Notes: a model not told the origin generated them from the letters alone. Counted from the first letter of the stretch, positions 43,181 through 52,499 are shown. The stretch: DNA of 64,000 bases from Sphingobacterium sp. GVS05A (GCF_019969845.1 NZ_JAHXYR010000002.1:124001-188000), one strand, 5' to 3'. A program made the numbers and translations.

Positions 43181-45370
43181 ATGGACAATAATCATTTTTC
43201 TAATTGTGACCAAGAACCAATACATCTTTGTGGTCAAATACAGCATTTTGGTTGTCTCATCCTATTTGATGCCACTCAAAATTGTATAGGCTGGAGTGAA
43301 AACTGGACAGAAACAGGTTTGCCTAGACAAAGTGTATTCTTGGGACAAAGCTTAACCAAGTTTATCGACTGTTTAGCTATTCAACATGCAATCGATCTTG
43401 ATCAGATATTACACGATCATACTGATAGTTTCAAACACCGCTATGTTGCTGATATCTATCTGGAACAAATCCCATATTACCTAAGCATCTATCCCTTTGA
43501 CAATAAGATATATATTGAAATCGAACAACATCGTTCGCAATCGCATCAATTTAAAAACACATTCTTTTATGCCAAGCATATCAATGACAGTGAGGACATC
43601 TGGAAGGCTCTGGCTGAGAATATTTTTACGGTGACGGACTATGACCGTGTTATGATCTATAAATTTTCAGAGAGTGGAGATGGCCAAGTCATTGCTGAAC
43701 ATGTTGTTGGCGACTTGGAACCATTACTAGGCTATCGTTATCCTGAGTTTGATATTCCCCAACAAGCGCGCCAACTCTATACTAAAATATTTGCTAGGGT
43801 AACACCCGATGTAGATAGTGTCCCAGTACCAATTTGGGGTCTTGAACCTGAGAAATTAGATCTCTCTATGACAGCGATACGCGCAATGTCTCCCATACAC
43901 CTGCAATATCTTCGAAATGCCCAAGTAAAAGCAAGTGGTAGTTTCTCCATCATCATCAACGGAAAACTATGGGGATTGGTTGCTTGTCAAAATAGACTAC
44001 CCAAATACATTGATCTAGCACAAAGACATCTTTCCATTTTCATTGTTCAATATGCTGTAAATAGTTTTTTGGCCAATAAACATATTGAAGAGAATAACTT
44101 CAAACTTAAAACGAAGAGTGTCGCATTTGAAATCAGACAAAATCTATTTACAAAGAAAGATCTTTACAAAGTAATTAGTGCACTGACCACGAGCCTAATG
44201 GACATCCTTCGAACAGATGGAATCGCATTTAAATATCTCGACAAATGGCATATTGTTGGCCATGCGCCCAAAAAAGATATGTTATTAAATCTGGATAGTC
44301 ATTTCAGTAGAACAATTTCTGATCAATTGTTTTGGCAATCGGATTTCAAAGGACATCAAGATGAAAACGAGACTACATTTCCATTTCCTGGTATTGCTGG
44401 AATAGATTTGGAAAATAAATTAGACTTTAAAATCTATTTCTTCCGAAAGGAAGTAAAAATAGAAGAGACTTGGGCGGGGGAACCTGAAAAACAGCTTATT
44501 TACGATCCGACAAAGACCATAAATTTCCCTTCGCCCCGCACATCCTTCAATGCCTGGAAGAAAATAGTCGAAGGCACAGCCCCGAAATGGAAAGAACGCG
44601 AAATTAATTTCTTAAAAAGCCTAAGCATTACAATTCAGGAAGCCTGCTTAAAGAAGATCATCGAAATCCAAGCGCTCAACGAGAAATTAATCGAGATAAA
44701 TAATGTCCTGGAAACATTCAGTTACACACTGAGTCATGACCTGAAAAATCCTTTGGCTGCACTACAGATGACAGCTCAGATGATCCGGGACAGAACCGGT
44801 TTAAGTCAGGAATTTCTTGGAAAAGCAGGTAAAAACATGATGGACGCTATCCTGTTAATGAATAACATGCTAGATAAAACAGTCGATTTCGCCCGTAGCA
44901 AAAGCTATGAGTTCGAATACGAAACTGTCTATCCGGAGCGATTCATTGAAAATATCATTGATGACTGCAGTGTAAGATTTAATGTTCAAAATCTGCAATT
45001 CGAAAAAGGGCGAATCCTTCCAATTGATGGTGAAAAGACCTTAGTCTATCAACTGTTTCTAAATCTTTTGGGAAATGCGATCAAGTATAGCAGTAATAAA
45101 ACGGCTCCCTTAATAGGTATAAACAGCCAAATAGAAGAAGATTATGTTTTGTATAAAATATGGGATAATGGCATTGGAATGTCAGCGGAAGAAACTGAAC
45201 GGATTTTCGAAATATTCCATCGTTTACCTAACGCGATGCAATTTGATGGATCAGGAGTCGGCCTATCAATTGTGAAAAGAATTGCAGACCGACTCAACGC
45301 AAAAATCTCTGTCGAAAGCAAGTTGAATCAGGGTACAATTTTCGAGATCAGATTCCCCATAAGAAACTGA
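43181..45370 (+). CDS. Bacteriophytochrome sensor histidine kinase
   Basis: 729 residues. Order: an N-terminal PAS with the biliverdin-binding Cys 9 (NCDQEPIHLCG), a GAF domain with the DIP motif (Asp 191 in YPEFDIPQQARQLY) and the conserved SPIHLQYL with His 240, a PHY domain, then HisKA (autophosphorylation His 519 in LSHDLKNPLAAL) and an HATPase with NLLGNAIKYS, WDNGIGM and GSGVGLSIVK. It is a red/far-red light sensor. At the usual CHH of the GAF domain it reads CQN (Cys 269, Gln 270), so one conserved His is replaced. No response regulator or haem oxygenase is in the window. Confidence 0.95.
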   Translation: MDNNHFSNCDQEPIHLCGQIQHFGCLILFDATQNCIGWSENWTETGLPRQSVFLGQSLTKFIDCLAIQHAIDLDQILHDHTDSFKHRYVADIYLEQIPYYLSIYPFDNKIYIEIEQHRSQSHQFKNTFFYAKHINDSEDIWKALAENIFTVTDYDRVMIYKFSESGDGQVIAEHVVGDLEPLLGYRYPEFDIPQQARQLYTKIFARVTPDVDSVPVPIWGLEPEKLDLSMTAIRAMSPIHLQYLRNAQVKASGSFSIIINGKLWGLVACQNRLPKYIDLAQRHLSIFIVQYAVNSFLANKHIEENNFKLKTKSVAFEIRQNLFTKKDLYKVISALTTSLMDILRTDGIAFKYLDKWHIVGHAPKKDMLLNLDSHFSRTISDQLFWQSDFKGHQDENETTFPFPGIAGIDLENKLDFKIYFFRKEVKIEETWAGEPEKQLIYDPTKTINFPSPRTSFNAWKKIVEGTAPKWKEREINFLKSLSITIQEACLKKIIEIQALNEKLIEINNVLETFSYTLSHDLKNPLAALQMTAQMIRDRTGLSQEFLGKAGKNMMDAILLMNNMLDKTVDFARSKSYEFEYETVYPERFIENIIDDCSVRFNVQNLQFEKGRILPIDGEKTLVYQLFLNLLGNAIKYSSNKTAPLIGINSQIEEDYVLYKIWDNGIGMSAEETERIFEIFHRLPNAMQFDGSGVGLSIVKRIADRLNAKISVESKLNQGTIFEIRFPIRN

Positions 45371-45609
45371 TTTTTATGGTATAGAAACAAAAAAATGCAC
45401 TATTTCCGACAAGAATGTTGGTCAAAAGAAGGTCTAGAACAGATGAAGGTGCAAAGCAATCTGTACCCCGTTTCATCCATTCTTTTTTATTAAATTAGGG
45501 ACCAGCCGATAGATGCAGATTCGTACTCAACAGGTATAAATTATAATGTGTACATAATCATTTGATTTACCGGTCATAGAGGGAATCTTCAATAAGTATT
45601 AATTGTAAA

Positions 45610-46500
45610 ATGGATAAATTCAGCTTGTTAGTTGGCAATGATATCAATAACATTTCCCCTGGAATCAGTTGGAGTGATTTGCTGTCTAACATTAAAACAA
45701 AATATCATGTAACGGCATTGGAAAATGGGCAAAAACCTTTTCCGATGTTGTATGAAGAGATTTTTCTAAATGCAATTAAGATACAGCATCTTAATGAGAA
45801 AGAACTTAAAACATATATCTCGGAGAGTGTCTCCCAGATAAATCAAAATGAAATTCACCAGTTGATCCGGACCCTCCCTACTAAAAACATCATCACAACA
45901 AATTATGAATTTAGTTTGGAAGGATCCACTTCAAAGAAGAATACAAGCCTGATCCGAGAAACAACATACAGTGTTTTTCGCCGACATGAAACTTCGGACA
46001 AAACATTTTGGCATATCCATGGTGATTGTGACAGTCCCAGCTCCATCAATCTGGGGTACGAACATTATTGTGGGCAGCTTCAGAAAATGAGAGATTATGT
46101 TGTAAATGGCACTAATTATTCCTCGGATACGGTATTTAAAGCGGCTTTAATAAAGAGATTGAAACAGAAAAAAGACTTACAGCTGCAATCATGGATAGAC
46201 TTGTTCTTTACCCAAGATATTCATATTTTGGGACTATCGCTGGATTTTGTGGAAATAGATCTCTGGTGGTTATTGACCTATCGTGCCCGAAATAAGTTTT
46301 ATAGAAAAAGTGACTTCATTCAAAATCAGCTGTTTTACTATACCACAAAAAAATGGCATCAAATCGCTGTTGATAAAATGCAATTACTCAAAGCCAACGA
46401 TGTGGAAATTATCGTTATTGATGAATCTGACAAAACAAAATATTACAAGAAAGTATTGAAAGAGATCAGTAAACGATACCAGCTTCCCTCTAATAAATAG
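45610..46500 (+). CDS. Stand-alone SIR2-domain protein
   Basis: 296 residues, essentially one SIR2-like domain. NAD-binding signatures: the N-terminal LLVGNDINNISPGISWSDLL, the IITTNYEFSLE motif and a probable catalytic His in FWHIHGD, then LGLSLDFVEIDLWWLL. It is of the SIR2_2 type found as NADase effectors in anti-phage systems such as Thoeris, DSR and SIR2-HerA. No partner gene of those systems is adjacent. It may act alone, as an orphan toxin or as a member of an unrecognised system. The next gene, DUF2071, starts 11 bases later on the same strand. Confidence 0.82.
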   Translation: MDKFSLLVGNDINNISPGISWSDLLSNIKTKYHVTALENGQKPFPMLYEEIFLNAIKIQHLNEKELKTYISESVSQINQNEIHQLIRTLPTKNIITTNYEFSLEGSTSKKNTSLIRETTYSVFRRHETSDKTFWHIHGDCDSPSSINLGYEHYCGQLQKMRDYVVNGTNYSSDTVFKAALIKRLKQKKDLQLQSWIDLFFTQDIHILGLSLDFVEIDLWWLLTYRARNKFYRKSDFIQNQLFYYTTKKWHQIAVDKMQLLKANDVEIIVIDESDKTKYYKKVLKEISKRYQLPSNK

Positions 46501-46511
46501 CCTACTATTCG

Positions 46512-47375
46512 ATGTCATTGACAAAAAAAGAGTTTCGCTTATCAAAAAGAAATATACTTTCTCCCTGTATTGAAAGCCTTTTAAATGGTTCCCTCCTAAA
46601 GAGAATAAAAAATATATTTCCGCCCCCATTTTCGGATGTAAAACTAAAGAGTGAAATCACGAATGTCGTTTATTTGAACTGGATGATACCTCTTGAAAAA
46701 ATTCGAGACATAATTCCCAAAGGGCTACAAGTGAATGTTATTCAGGGGAAAGTACTATTTTCTATTTTGACCTATCGTCATGGTCATTTCGGACCAGCTC
46801 AACCAGATGGACTGAGATCATTTTATAGTTCGCCCCTACAAAGCAATTGGAGGTTTTATATTGCAACAGATACTAACCTATTTAAAGAACCAACGGTCTT
46901 ATTTGTTTCCAATAGTATGAGCAGTTTCCTCTACTGTTTAGGCAGTCGCCTATTTAGCAGTATGATGTATACACATCATCCCCTATCATTTAGCCATCAA
47001 TATATTGATGATCATATTCATACAAAAATAGATCCCGGCACCAGCAATGCGCCAGATCTGGAAGTCATTTGCCATTCAGTTGAAGAATGGAAAATTCCCA
47101 ACGATTTTCAGTATATATCAACTCATCCCAGCGAGCTTCTTGAAAAAATTATTCTTCAAAATCGTGCATTAACATCTCAGGATCTGAATTCGTCACATAT
47201 TGCCAACATTTCACTCGCTTTTGATATAAAGGAGATCAAACCCTTAAAAATTGACTTTTTCAAAAGTCATACATTATATGAAATTGTAAAAGAGGAAGAA
47301 TGCTTTGCCTTTCAAATACCGTCATTGACATTTTTTATGAATAATGAAAAAAGAATAAAACAATGTTTTATATAG
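46512..47375 (+). CDS. DUF2071 (YqjF-like) protein
   Basis: 287 residues. The acetoacetate-decarboxylase-like DUF2071 fold shows VYLNWMIPLEKIRDIIPKGLQVNVIQGKVLFSILTYRHGHFG and a NWRFYIATD stretch. It follows the SIR2 gene by 11 bases and overlaps the next small membrane gene by 13 bases, suggesting co-transcription. Function unknown; a link with SIR2 is not established. Confidence 0.78.
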   Translation: MSLTKKEFRLSKRNILSPCIESLLNGSLLKRIKNIFPPPFSDVKLKSEITNVVYLNWMIPLEKIRDIIPKGLQVNVIQGKVLFSILTYRHGHFGPAQPDGLRSFYSSPLQSNWRFYIATDTNLFKEPTVLFVSNSMSSFLYCLGSRLFSSMMYTHHPLSFSHQYIDDHIHTKIDPGTSNAPDLEVICHSVEEWKIPNDFQYISTHPSELLEKIILQNRALTSQDLNSSHIANISLAFDIKEIKPLKIDFFKSHTLYEIVKEEECFAFQIPSLTFFMNNEKRIKQCFI

Positions 47376-47644
47376 ATTTTCTTATCGCTGTTTTGATAGC
47401 GAATGCGATACCGCACTTCATTTTTGGGATCGCCAAAATACGTTTTTTAGGACTTTTTGGTTATTCACCAACAGGCAATATCTGCTATGCTCTTTTCCAG
47501 TTCATTATTGCAGTATGGCTCTTCTCTCATCAATATGGAATAACGAATATCTTTACAAATCCTGCTATACTTGGTAGCCTAGCTGTGCTTTTGCTCTACT
47601 TTGTATTTGGCAGACTGCTCATAAATAAGTTCCGTAAAAAATAA
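47363..47644 (+). CDS. Small membrane protein
   Basis: 93 residues with three hydrophobic stretches (FLIAVLIANAIPHFIFGIAKI; ICYALFQFIIAVWLFS; ILGSLAVLLLYFVFGRLLI). Starts 13 bases inside the DUF2071 gene end, so it is translationally coupled. No family recognised with confidence. Confidence 0.7.
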   Translation: MFYIDFLIAVLIANAIPHFIFGIAKIRFLGLFGYSPTGNICYALFQFIIAVWLFSHQYGITNIFTNPAILGSLAVLLLYFVFGRLLINKFRKK

Positions 47645-48100
47645 TCTGAGCTGTTTTATCACAATATTGAGCGTATTTTTTCTCCTCACACTCTATTTGG
47701 TTAGCATAATCAAATAGCTTTTATAAAACCTTGCTGAATACATTCTCACCCTATTTCCATTGAAACAAAATGACAATTCCATACCAGAGTCTCCTTATCC
47801 GGCAAACTTAGCAGAATCTCAGATGAAGGAACTCGATCAAAACAACCAACTTGCATTATTGGAATCTTCCCTGTAAACAATAGCGTAAAAGCCGTGGCAA
47901 CGAAAATATTTAAAAACAAATTAATACACAACACTAAAAATGAATTAATTAGTGAAATAAATTTAATCATAATGCCTAAAAAATATATTTTGAGAAATAA
48001 AAAAAATACATCAATTTTGTCTTGGCTAAGTTAAAATTAACAGGGAAAGTAATACCAAAAAATTACCGTATCTACATTTTCATATTTTTATTGTTCGACA
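47645..48100. other. 456-base intergenic region
   Basis: Between the small membrane protein and the lipoprotein gene, AT-rich. A minus-strand frame at 47746-47970 encodes a hydrophobic start and a charged tail but is of low confidence (listed separately). No other element recognised. Confidence 0.45.
47746..47970 (-). CDS. Possible small membrane protein (doubtful)
   Basis: 74 residues with one membrane segment (SLINSFLVLCINLFLNIFVATAFTLLF) and a short soluble tail with two Cys. No family features and no clear ribosome-binding site; could be chance. Confidence 0.25.
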   Translation of the reverse strand: MIKFISLINSFLVLCINLFLNIFVATAFTLLFTGKIPIMQVGCFDRVPSSEILLSLPDKETLVWNCHFVSMEIG

Positions 48101-49327
48101 ATGTTTTTCAAGAGATCCACCTATTTCTTTTTAGGTTTATTGTTGCTTATTGGATGTAAAAAAGACATTCCATCTGGTATCACTCCAGTAGATCCCGAAC
48201 CAATTGATAGAAGCAAAATGCCTATTCCAGCAGGATTTACAGATAATTTGGCTTCAATAAAGATTAGTAGTATAGCCAATGCGAATGAGCCTGGATCTTC
48301 ACGTCCTGAATTGATCCAGGATATATCTGGTAAAAATGCAAGTTATTGTCATCCTGATGTTGAGTATTTCCCAAAAGGCTTCAACGGATACAAATATTGG
48401 ATGGTCTTTACACCCTATTTTGGTATATTAGGTTCTGATCGAGCTGCATCTTTATACGAAAATCCCAGTATTGTGGTATCAAATGACGGCAAAGAATGGA
48501 TCACGCCAACAGGGTTATCCAATCCCATACAACGTCGTCCTGCTTTAGAAGATTCCTATATTCCTCCGAGTGGCATACCCAACCAAGGCTACTGGTCTGA
48601 TGTCGATTGGAACTTTAATGGAAAGGAGTTTGAATTATATTATAGAGGATGTTTCTTTTCCAATAAAATTTTAAGACAATGGGGTGCAAAGAGCAATAAT
48701 AATACGAGAAAACTAAATCAAGAAGCCGAGCGTGTCGTTGTTAGGCAAACTTCGATCGATGGAATTCATTGGACTCCCCTTGAAGTTGTATACACGAGCA
48801 ATGAACCAGCTTCTATTCAGGACAATCATATCATATCACCTTCTTTTGTTAGAAATGAGAATGAGATGTTTAGCTACGAAGTAGATTTTAAGCCAACCTA
48901 TCAATCTCCTATCATGACAAACATCTTACTGCGTTCGTCATCCAATGGACTGGACTTTACAGCCTATAGAAATAGTAGACAAGTTAAATTAATCAATAAA
49001 CCTTGGCTTGAATTAAATAAAAGTTATTCGACCTGGCATCTGCAAGCTGCCTATATTGACGGTTATTATTTTCTATGTCTCGCTATAGGAAATGTGGATA
49101 GATACTCCTCAGACTTGAATTATCTCGCCTATTCAAAGGATGGAATACATTTCCGTGTATTTGAAACACCTTTAGCTTCATCAAATGTATATCGCTCGGC
49201 TGTGTTTGCCAAATCTTCTTCAACAAATGACATCGAATTTGGTGCTGTTATTGGCTATAAATCCGGTGCGTTTGGTTATAGGGAATTTAAGTTAAACAAG
49301 AAGGTATTGGAAGATGGGTTAAAATAA
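48101..49327 (+). CDS. Beta-propeller-like lipoprotein, GH43/sialidase-like
   Basis: 408 residues with lipobox IGC (Cys 19). From about 75 on, repeated short blades contain W/Y-D-G or asparagine-rich turns (YKYWMVFTPYF; NPSIVVSNDGKEWITPTG; SIDGIHWTPLEVVYTS; LAYSKDGIHFRVFETP), the pattern of five- or six-bladed propellers in GH43, GH33 or exo-sialidase-like proteins. No catalytic triad was identified with certainty, so it may be glycan-binding only. Confidence 0.68.
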   Translation: MFFKRSTYFFLGLLLLIGCKKDIPSGITPVDPEPIDRSKMPIPAGFTDNLASIKISSIANANEPGSSRPELIQDISGKNASYCHPDVEYFPKGFNGYKYWMVFTPYFGILGSDRAASLYENPSIVVSNDGKEWITPTGLSNPIQRRPALEDSYIPPSGIPNQGYWSDVDWNFNGKEFELYYRGCFFSNKILRQWGAKSNNNTRKLNQEAERVVVRQTSIDGIHWTPLEVVYTSNEPASIQDNHIISPSFVRNENEMFSYEVDFKPTYQSPIMTNILLRSSSNGLDFTAYRNSRQVKLINKPWLELNKSYSTWHLQAAYIDGYYFLCLAIGNVDRYSSDLNYLAYSKDGIHFRVFETPLASSNVYRSAVFAKSSSTNDIEFGAVIGYKSGAFGYREFKLNKKVLEDGLK

Positions 49328-49380
49328 AATAATATGGGCTGTAATACTTACTTTTATAGCTTGACCTTAACGCACTAAAA

Positions 49381-49962
49381 ATGACAATCAAAGATATTGA
49401 AATTGTAAAAACAGAGATTCTATCGGATAATTGGTATACCTTAAAAAAAATCACCTATCAATATACAAAGCCGGACGGAACAGTACAACAACAAAGTCGA
49501 GAAGCTTACGATCGTGGAAATGGTGCTGTAATACTACTTTATAACACAATATCCAGAACCGTTATACTGACAAGACAGTTTAGAATTCCAACATATATAA
49601 ATGGGAATGAATCTGGAATGTTAATAGAGGCTTGTGCAGGTTTGTTAGATCAAGACTCGCCACAAGATTGTATCCGCAGAGAAACAGAAGAAGAAACTGG
49701 CTATCAGATCAAGGAAGCAAAAAAAATATTTGAAGCGTATATGTCCCCAGGCTCGGTTACCGAAATTCTACATTTCTTTATCGCGGAGTATACGAACAAT
49801 ATGAAGGTTAGTGATGGAGGAGGTTTACAGGAAGAGGAGGAAAATATTGAAATCCTAGAAATTAATATTGATGATGCTTTAGCTATGATCGAAAGCGGTG
49901 AAATCAAGGATGGCAAGACTATCATGCTCTTACAATATATTAAGTTGAAAAGTATTATGTAA
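49381..49962 (+). CDS. nudK: Nudix hydrolase, NudK (GDP-mannose pyrophosphatase) type
   Basis: 193 residues. The Nudix box is [22 protein letters not shown] (slightly longer than canonical because of an insert), with upstream strands [14 protein letters not shown] and EACAGLLDQ. NudK-specific features include the [21 protein letters not shown] block. It hydrolyses GDP-mannose or ADP-ribose-type substrates. The symbol rests on overall resemblance. Confidence 0.85.
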   Translation: MTIKDIEIVKTEILSDNWYTLKKITYQYTKPDGTVQQQSREAYDRGNGAVILLYNTISRTVILTRQFRIPTYINGNESGMLIEACAGLLDQDSPQDCIRRETEEETGYQIKEAKKIFEAYMSPGSVTEILHFFIAEYTNNMKVSDGGGLQEEEENIEILEINIDDALAMIESGEIKDGKTIMLLQYIKLKSIM

Positions 49963-49985
49963 ATCGTTACTTTCAACTGGGCATC

Positions 49986-50417
49986 TTAATGGGCTACCTC
50001 CCTGAAAATAAATTTAGTCTCTTGGAAATTGATTGTCGATGGTATATAATGAGGAATGCCCATATATTCTTGTTCGGTACCAGTTCCTAAAATATATTGA
50101 GACCCTTTCTTAAGCAAAATAAAGGGTCTCCTTTTTTTCTGTCCCCAGCCGAACGGCGTATAGTAATAATCACCGCTCAGGGTATCATTTTTGATATTCC
50201 CCCGAACCTCTCCCGAGTCAATTTCACCACCGGGTCTATAAAAACGTAACTTTCCATGAAAACGGCTTTCAAAGAGATCAAGTTCCAGTTGAGCACTATC
50301 GCGATTACTATAAGCAACATACTTCTTTAATAACTCTGCATCCCGCCTCTTTTCCTCACAGCTTGCAAACGAGAGAACCAACAAAACACAATAAACGGCA
50401 ATTATTATTAAACGCAT
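49986..50417 (-). CDS. Lipoprotein of unknown function
   Basis: 143 residues, lipobox ASC (Cys 20) followed by charged EEKRRD. The domain is beta-rich (LELDLFESRFHGKLRFYRPGGEIDSGEVRGNIKNDTLSGDYYYTPFGWGQKKRR) and resembles META-like or lipocalin-like lipoproteins without a confident match. Convergent with the Nudix gene. Confidence 0.6.
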   Translation of the reverse strand: MRLIIIAVYCVLLVLSFASCEEKRRDAELLKKYVAYSNRDSAQLELDLFESRFHGKLRFYRPGGEIDSGEVRGNIKNDTLSGDYYYTPFGWGQKKRRPFILLKKGSQYILGTGTEQEYMGIPHYIPSTINFQETKFIFREVAH

Positions 50418-50516
50418 TCTTCCTATGAAATTTAAATACTCCTAGAATGTGCTAAAAATAACCTATTCTTCTTAAAAACAACGAAATTGTGATAAAATAA
50501 ATCTATCATTAAAATG

Positions 50517-50948
50517 TTAGCCATTTCCCGCGTTAGCGACGACTTTATCTGCCAAAGCTTTAAGCTGTTGCATATCTGAATAATCCAGTTTTAAAGCTTC
50601 AAAAATCTGCATCGGAATACAGCCCGCTTTTTCTTTCAATTGCAAGCCCAGATCTGTGAGACGAATCTTTACCACTCGTTCATCCGTCTTACTGCGCGTG
50701 CGGGTAAGTAGCGCCTTGCTTTCCAATCGTTTCAGCAGTGGTGTAAGGGTACCATTATCCAAAAATAACTTCTCCCCTAATTGGTTTACGGTTTGTTCGT
50801 TATTTTCCCATAAAGCCATCATTGTGATATATTGTGGATAAGTCAAATCTACTTCTGCTAGAATACCGCGATAGTGCTGCATAATCTCGCGATGCAGAAC
50901 ATATACGGAAAAACATAATTGTTTGTCCAGTTTCAATAAATCATCCAT
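50517..50948 (-). CDS. ohrR: OhrR-like MarR family peroxide sensor
   Basis: 143-residue winged-helix repressor. The sensing Cys 12 is in LDKQLCF, the OhrR signature. The wing and recognition helix are NQLGEKLFLDNGTLTPLLKRLESKALLTRTRSKTDERVVKIRLT. Oxidation of that Cys by organic hydroperoxides releases DNA. Its partners are a nitroreductase gene upstream and ohr further upstream, all on the minus strand. A promoter-like TATCTTTG lies only 4 bases before the ATG. Confidence 0.9.
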   Translation of the reverse strand: MDDLLKLDKQLCFSVYVLHREIMQHYRGILAEVDLTYPQYITMMALWENNEQTVNQLGEKLFLDNGTLTPLLKRLESKALLTRTRSKTDERVVKIRLTDLGLQLKEKAGCIPMQIFEALKLDYSDMQQLKALADKVVANAGNG

Positions 50949-50952
50949 CTTA

Positions 50953-50960
50953 CAAAGATA
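50953..50960 (-). promoter_or_regulatory. -7 box just before ohrR
   Basis: On the minus strand TATCTTTG fits TAnnTTTG and lies 4 bases upstream of the ohrR ATG at 50948. It would place the transcription start at or near the start codon. No -33 TTG at normal distance was found, so it may be a chance match. Confidence 0.4.
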
Positions 50961-50992
50961 TTGTTTTCTATAGTTTGAAGTATATAATGTTT

Positions 50993-51628
50993 CTATTTAT
51001 ACTCAACAACAAATTCTTCTTTCGGCATTCTGACTTTTTTCATTGTAGAGATCCAGTCACGGGAAGTATCTGCAACACCAACATACATTAATGATACACT
51101 TTTCAATCCAAGTTTTTCCAATTGCAATACTTCATCTACTACTTTGTTATCAAAGCCTTCCGCTGGAGTGGAATCAACCCTGAGTTCTGCTGCTTGTGCC
51201 AGAGCTAAACCTAAAGCAATATAAGTTTGTCGTGCTGTATGAGCAAAATTACGTTCCGCAGCTTCATTTAGATAAATGGATTTCAACTTATCTGTATACG
51301 ATCCAAAGCGGCCACGAGGTAAATCTCGCTCATCTGTAGTGAAATCATATACTTTATCAATGCGCTCTTCGGTGTATTTATCCCAAGCTGCAAAAATCAG
51401 CACATGGGAACATTCTCGCATACATTCTGGATTTAAGGCTCCTTTTGCTAATTCATCTTTCAAAGCTTGATTTTCAACTACCAATACTTTAAAAGGTTGT
51501 AAACCCGATGATGTTGGCGCAAAACGAGCTGCCTCCAATATCTTATCTATATTTTCTTGAGTAACCTTTTTTGTCGGATCATACGCTTTCACAGCATGTC
51601 TCCATTGTAAATCTGTTATTAATGACAT
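50993..51628 (-). CDS. NfsB-like FMN nitroreductase
   Basis: 211 residues. Nitroreductase-family features: the N-terminal RHAVKAYDPTKKVTQENIDKILEAARFAPTSSGLQPFKVLVVENQ, the QTYIALGLALAQAAELRVDSTPAEGFD block and the C-terminal WISTMKKVRMPKEEFV. It binds FMN and reduces quinones, nitro compounds or electrophiles with NAD(P)H. In the ohr cluster, so peroxide- or electrophile-inducible expression is likely. Confidence 0.9.
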   Translation of the reverse strand: MSLITDLQWRHAVKAYDPTKKVTQENIDKILEAARFAPTSSGLQPFKVLVVENQALKDELAKGALNPECMRECSHVLIFAAWDKYTEERIDKVYDFTTDERDLPRGRFGSYTDKLKSIYLNEAAERNFAHTARQTYIALGLALAQAAELRVDSTPAEGFDNKVVDEVLQLEKLGLKSVSLMYVGVADTSRDWISTMKKVRMPKEEFVVEYK

Positions 51629-51640
51629 TTAATTGTTTGT

Positions 51641-52009
51641 TTATTTTGAAAAAAGAACGAATAATATTGCTAGCAATGCCGGAATTCCCTGTACAAAGAA
51701 TATCTTTTTACTTGCTGTGATACCTCCGAAAATGCCGGCAACAAGAACACAGCCTAGAAAGAATAGGCGAACATTGTCACTCCAGATCGGATCATTGATA
51801 AAAAATGACCAAGCCAAACCGGCGACCAAAAAGCCATTATATAGGCCCTGATTGGCAGCAAGCCCTTTTGTAGGTTTAAATAGCTCGCTTGGTAGCGCTT
51901 TACCGAAACTACGCCTTCCAGCAGTTTCCCATGCGAACATTTCCATCCACACAATGTAAATATGTTCTATTAATACAAGTACAGTAAGCACTGTGGCAAT
52001 ATGATTCAT
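51641..52009 (-). CDS. DUF1304 membrane protein
   Basis: 122 residues, four membrane segments. DUF1304 features are the N-terminal VLTVLVLIEHIYIVWMEMFAWET, the TKGLAANQGLYNGFLVAGLAW loop and the GGITASKKIFFVQGIPALLAIL end. Overlap-free, 3 bases after the ohr stop and 12 before the nitroreductase start, so co-transcribed. Function unknown; commonly found with detoxification genes. Confidence 0.9.
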   Translation of the reverse strand: MNHIATVLTVLVLIEHIYIVWMEMFAWETAGRRSFGKALPSELFKPTKGLAANQGLYNGFLVAGLAWSFFINDPIWSDNVRLFFLGCVLVAGIFGGITASKKIFFVQGIPALLAILFVLFSK

Positions 52010-52012
52010 ATA

Positions 52013-52438
52013 TTATTCGTTATTTGATACGGTTAACTTCACATCGATATTACCTCTGGTCGCATTAGAATACGGACATACCTGATGTGCTTTTTCAATC
52101 AGTTGTTGTGCTACATTCAAACTAACCGCAGGGATATTGGCATGCAACTCCGCGGCAAGTCCAAAACCACCATTTTCTAATTGACCAATACTCACCTGGG
52201 CGGTAACAGTTGTTTCACCTGTTTTTATCTTTTCTTGTCTAATCACCAAATTCAAGGCACTATCAAAGCAGGCAGCATAACCCGCTGCAAAAAGCATTTC
52301 TGGGTTTGCATAATCATCATTTGCTCCGCCAAGACCCTTCGGCATACGTACCGCCAAGTCCAATACAGCATTTTCACTTTTTACTTGACCGTTTCTTCCT
52401 CCTGTGGCTATAGCGCCGATTGTATATAACGTTTTCAT
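52013..52438 (-). CDS. ohr: Organic hydroperoxide resistance protein Ohr
   Basis: About 141 residues from the ATG at 52438, preferred over the longer frame (52471) because the longer one runs into the promoter leader. It is a thiol peroxidase of the Ohr/OsmC fold. The reactive and resolving cysteines are Cys 57 (AAGYAACFDSAL) and Cys 121 (VCPYSNATRGN). Reduces organic hydroperoxides using dihydrolipoyl-type donors. First gene of the cluster and, with ohrR, its defining pair. Confidence 0.95.
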   Translation of the reverse strand: MKTLYTIGAIATGGRNGQVKSENAVLDLAVRMPKGLGGANDDYANPEMLFAAGYAACFDSALNLVIRQEKIKTGETTVTAQVSIGQLENGGFGLAAELHANIPAVSLNVAQQLIEKAHQVCPYSNATRGNIDVKLTVSNNE

Positions 52439-52468
52439 ATTTATTTTGTTTTTTTTGTTTCTACTACA

Positions 52469-52499
52469 CAAATGTAGATTGAAAAATTATATTGTGCAA
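52469..52499 (-). promoter_or_regulatory. Promoter of the ohr cluster
   Basis: On the minus strand TACATTTG (52469-52476) is the -7 box and TTG (52497-52499) the -33 box, 20 bases apart. The -33 box lies inside the palindrome at 52486-52507. Confidence 0.65.

Noticed and set aside
45610-47644. Known anti-phage system such as Thoeris or DSR
   Set aside because: SIR2 is present but none of the partner genes of those systems is; only DUF2071 and a small membrane protein are adjacent.
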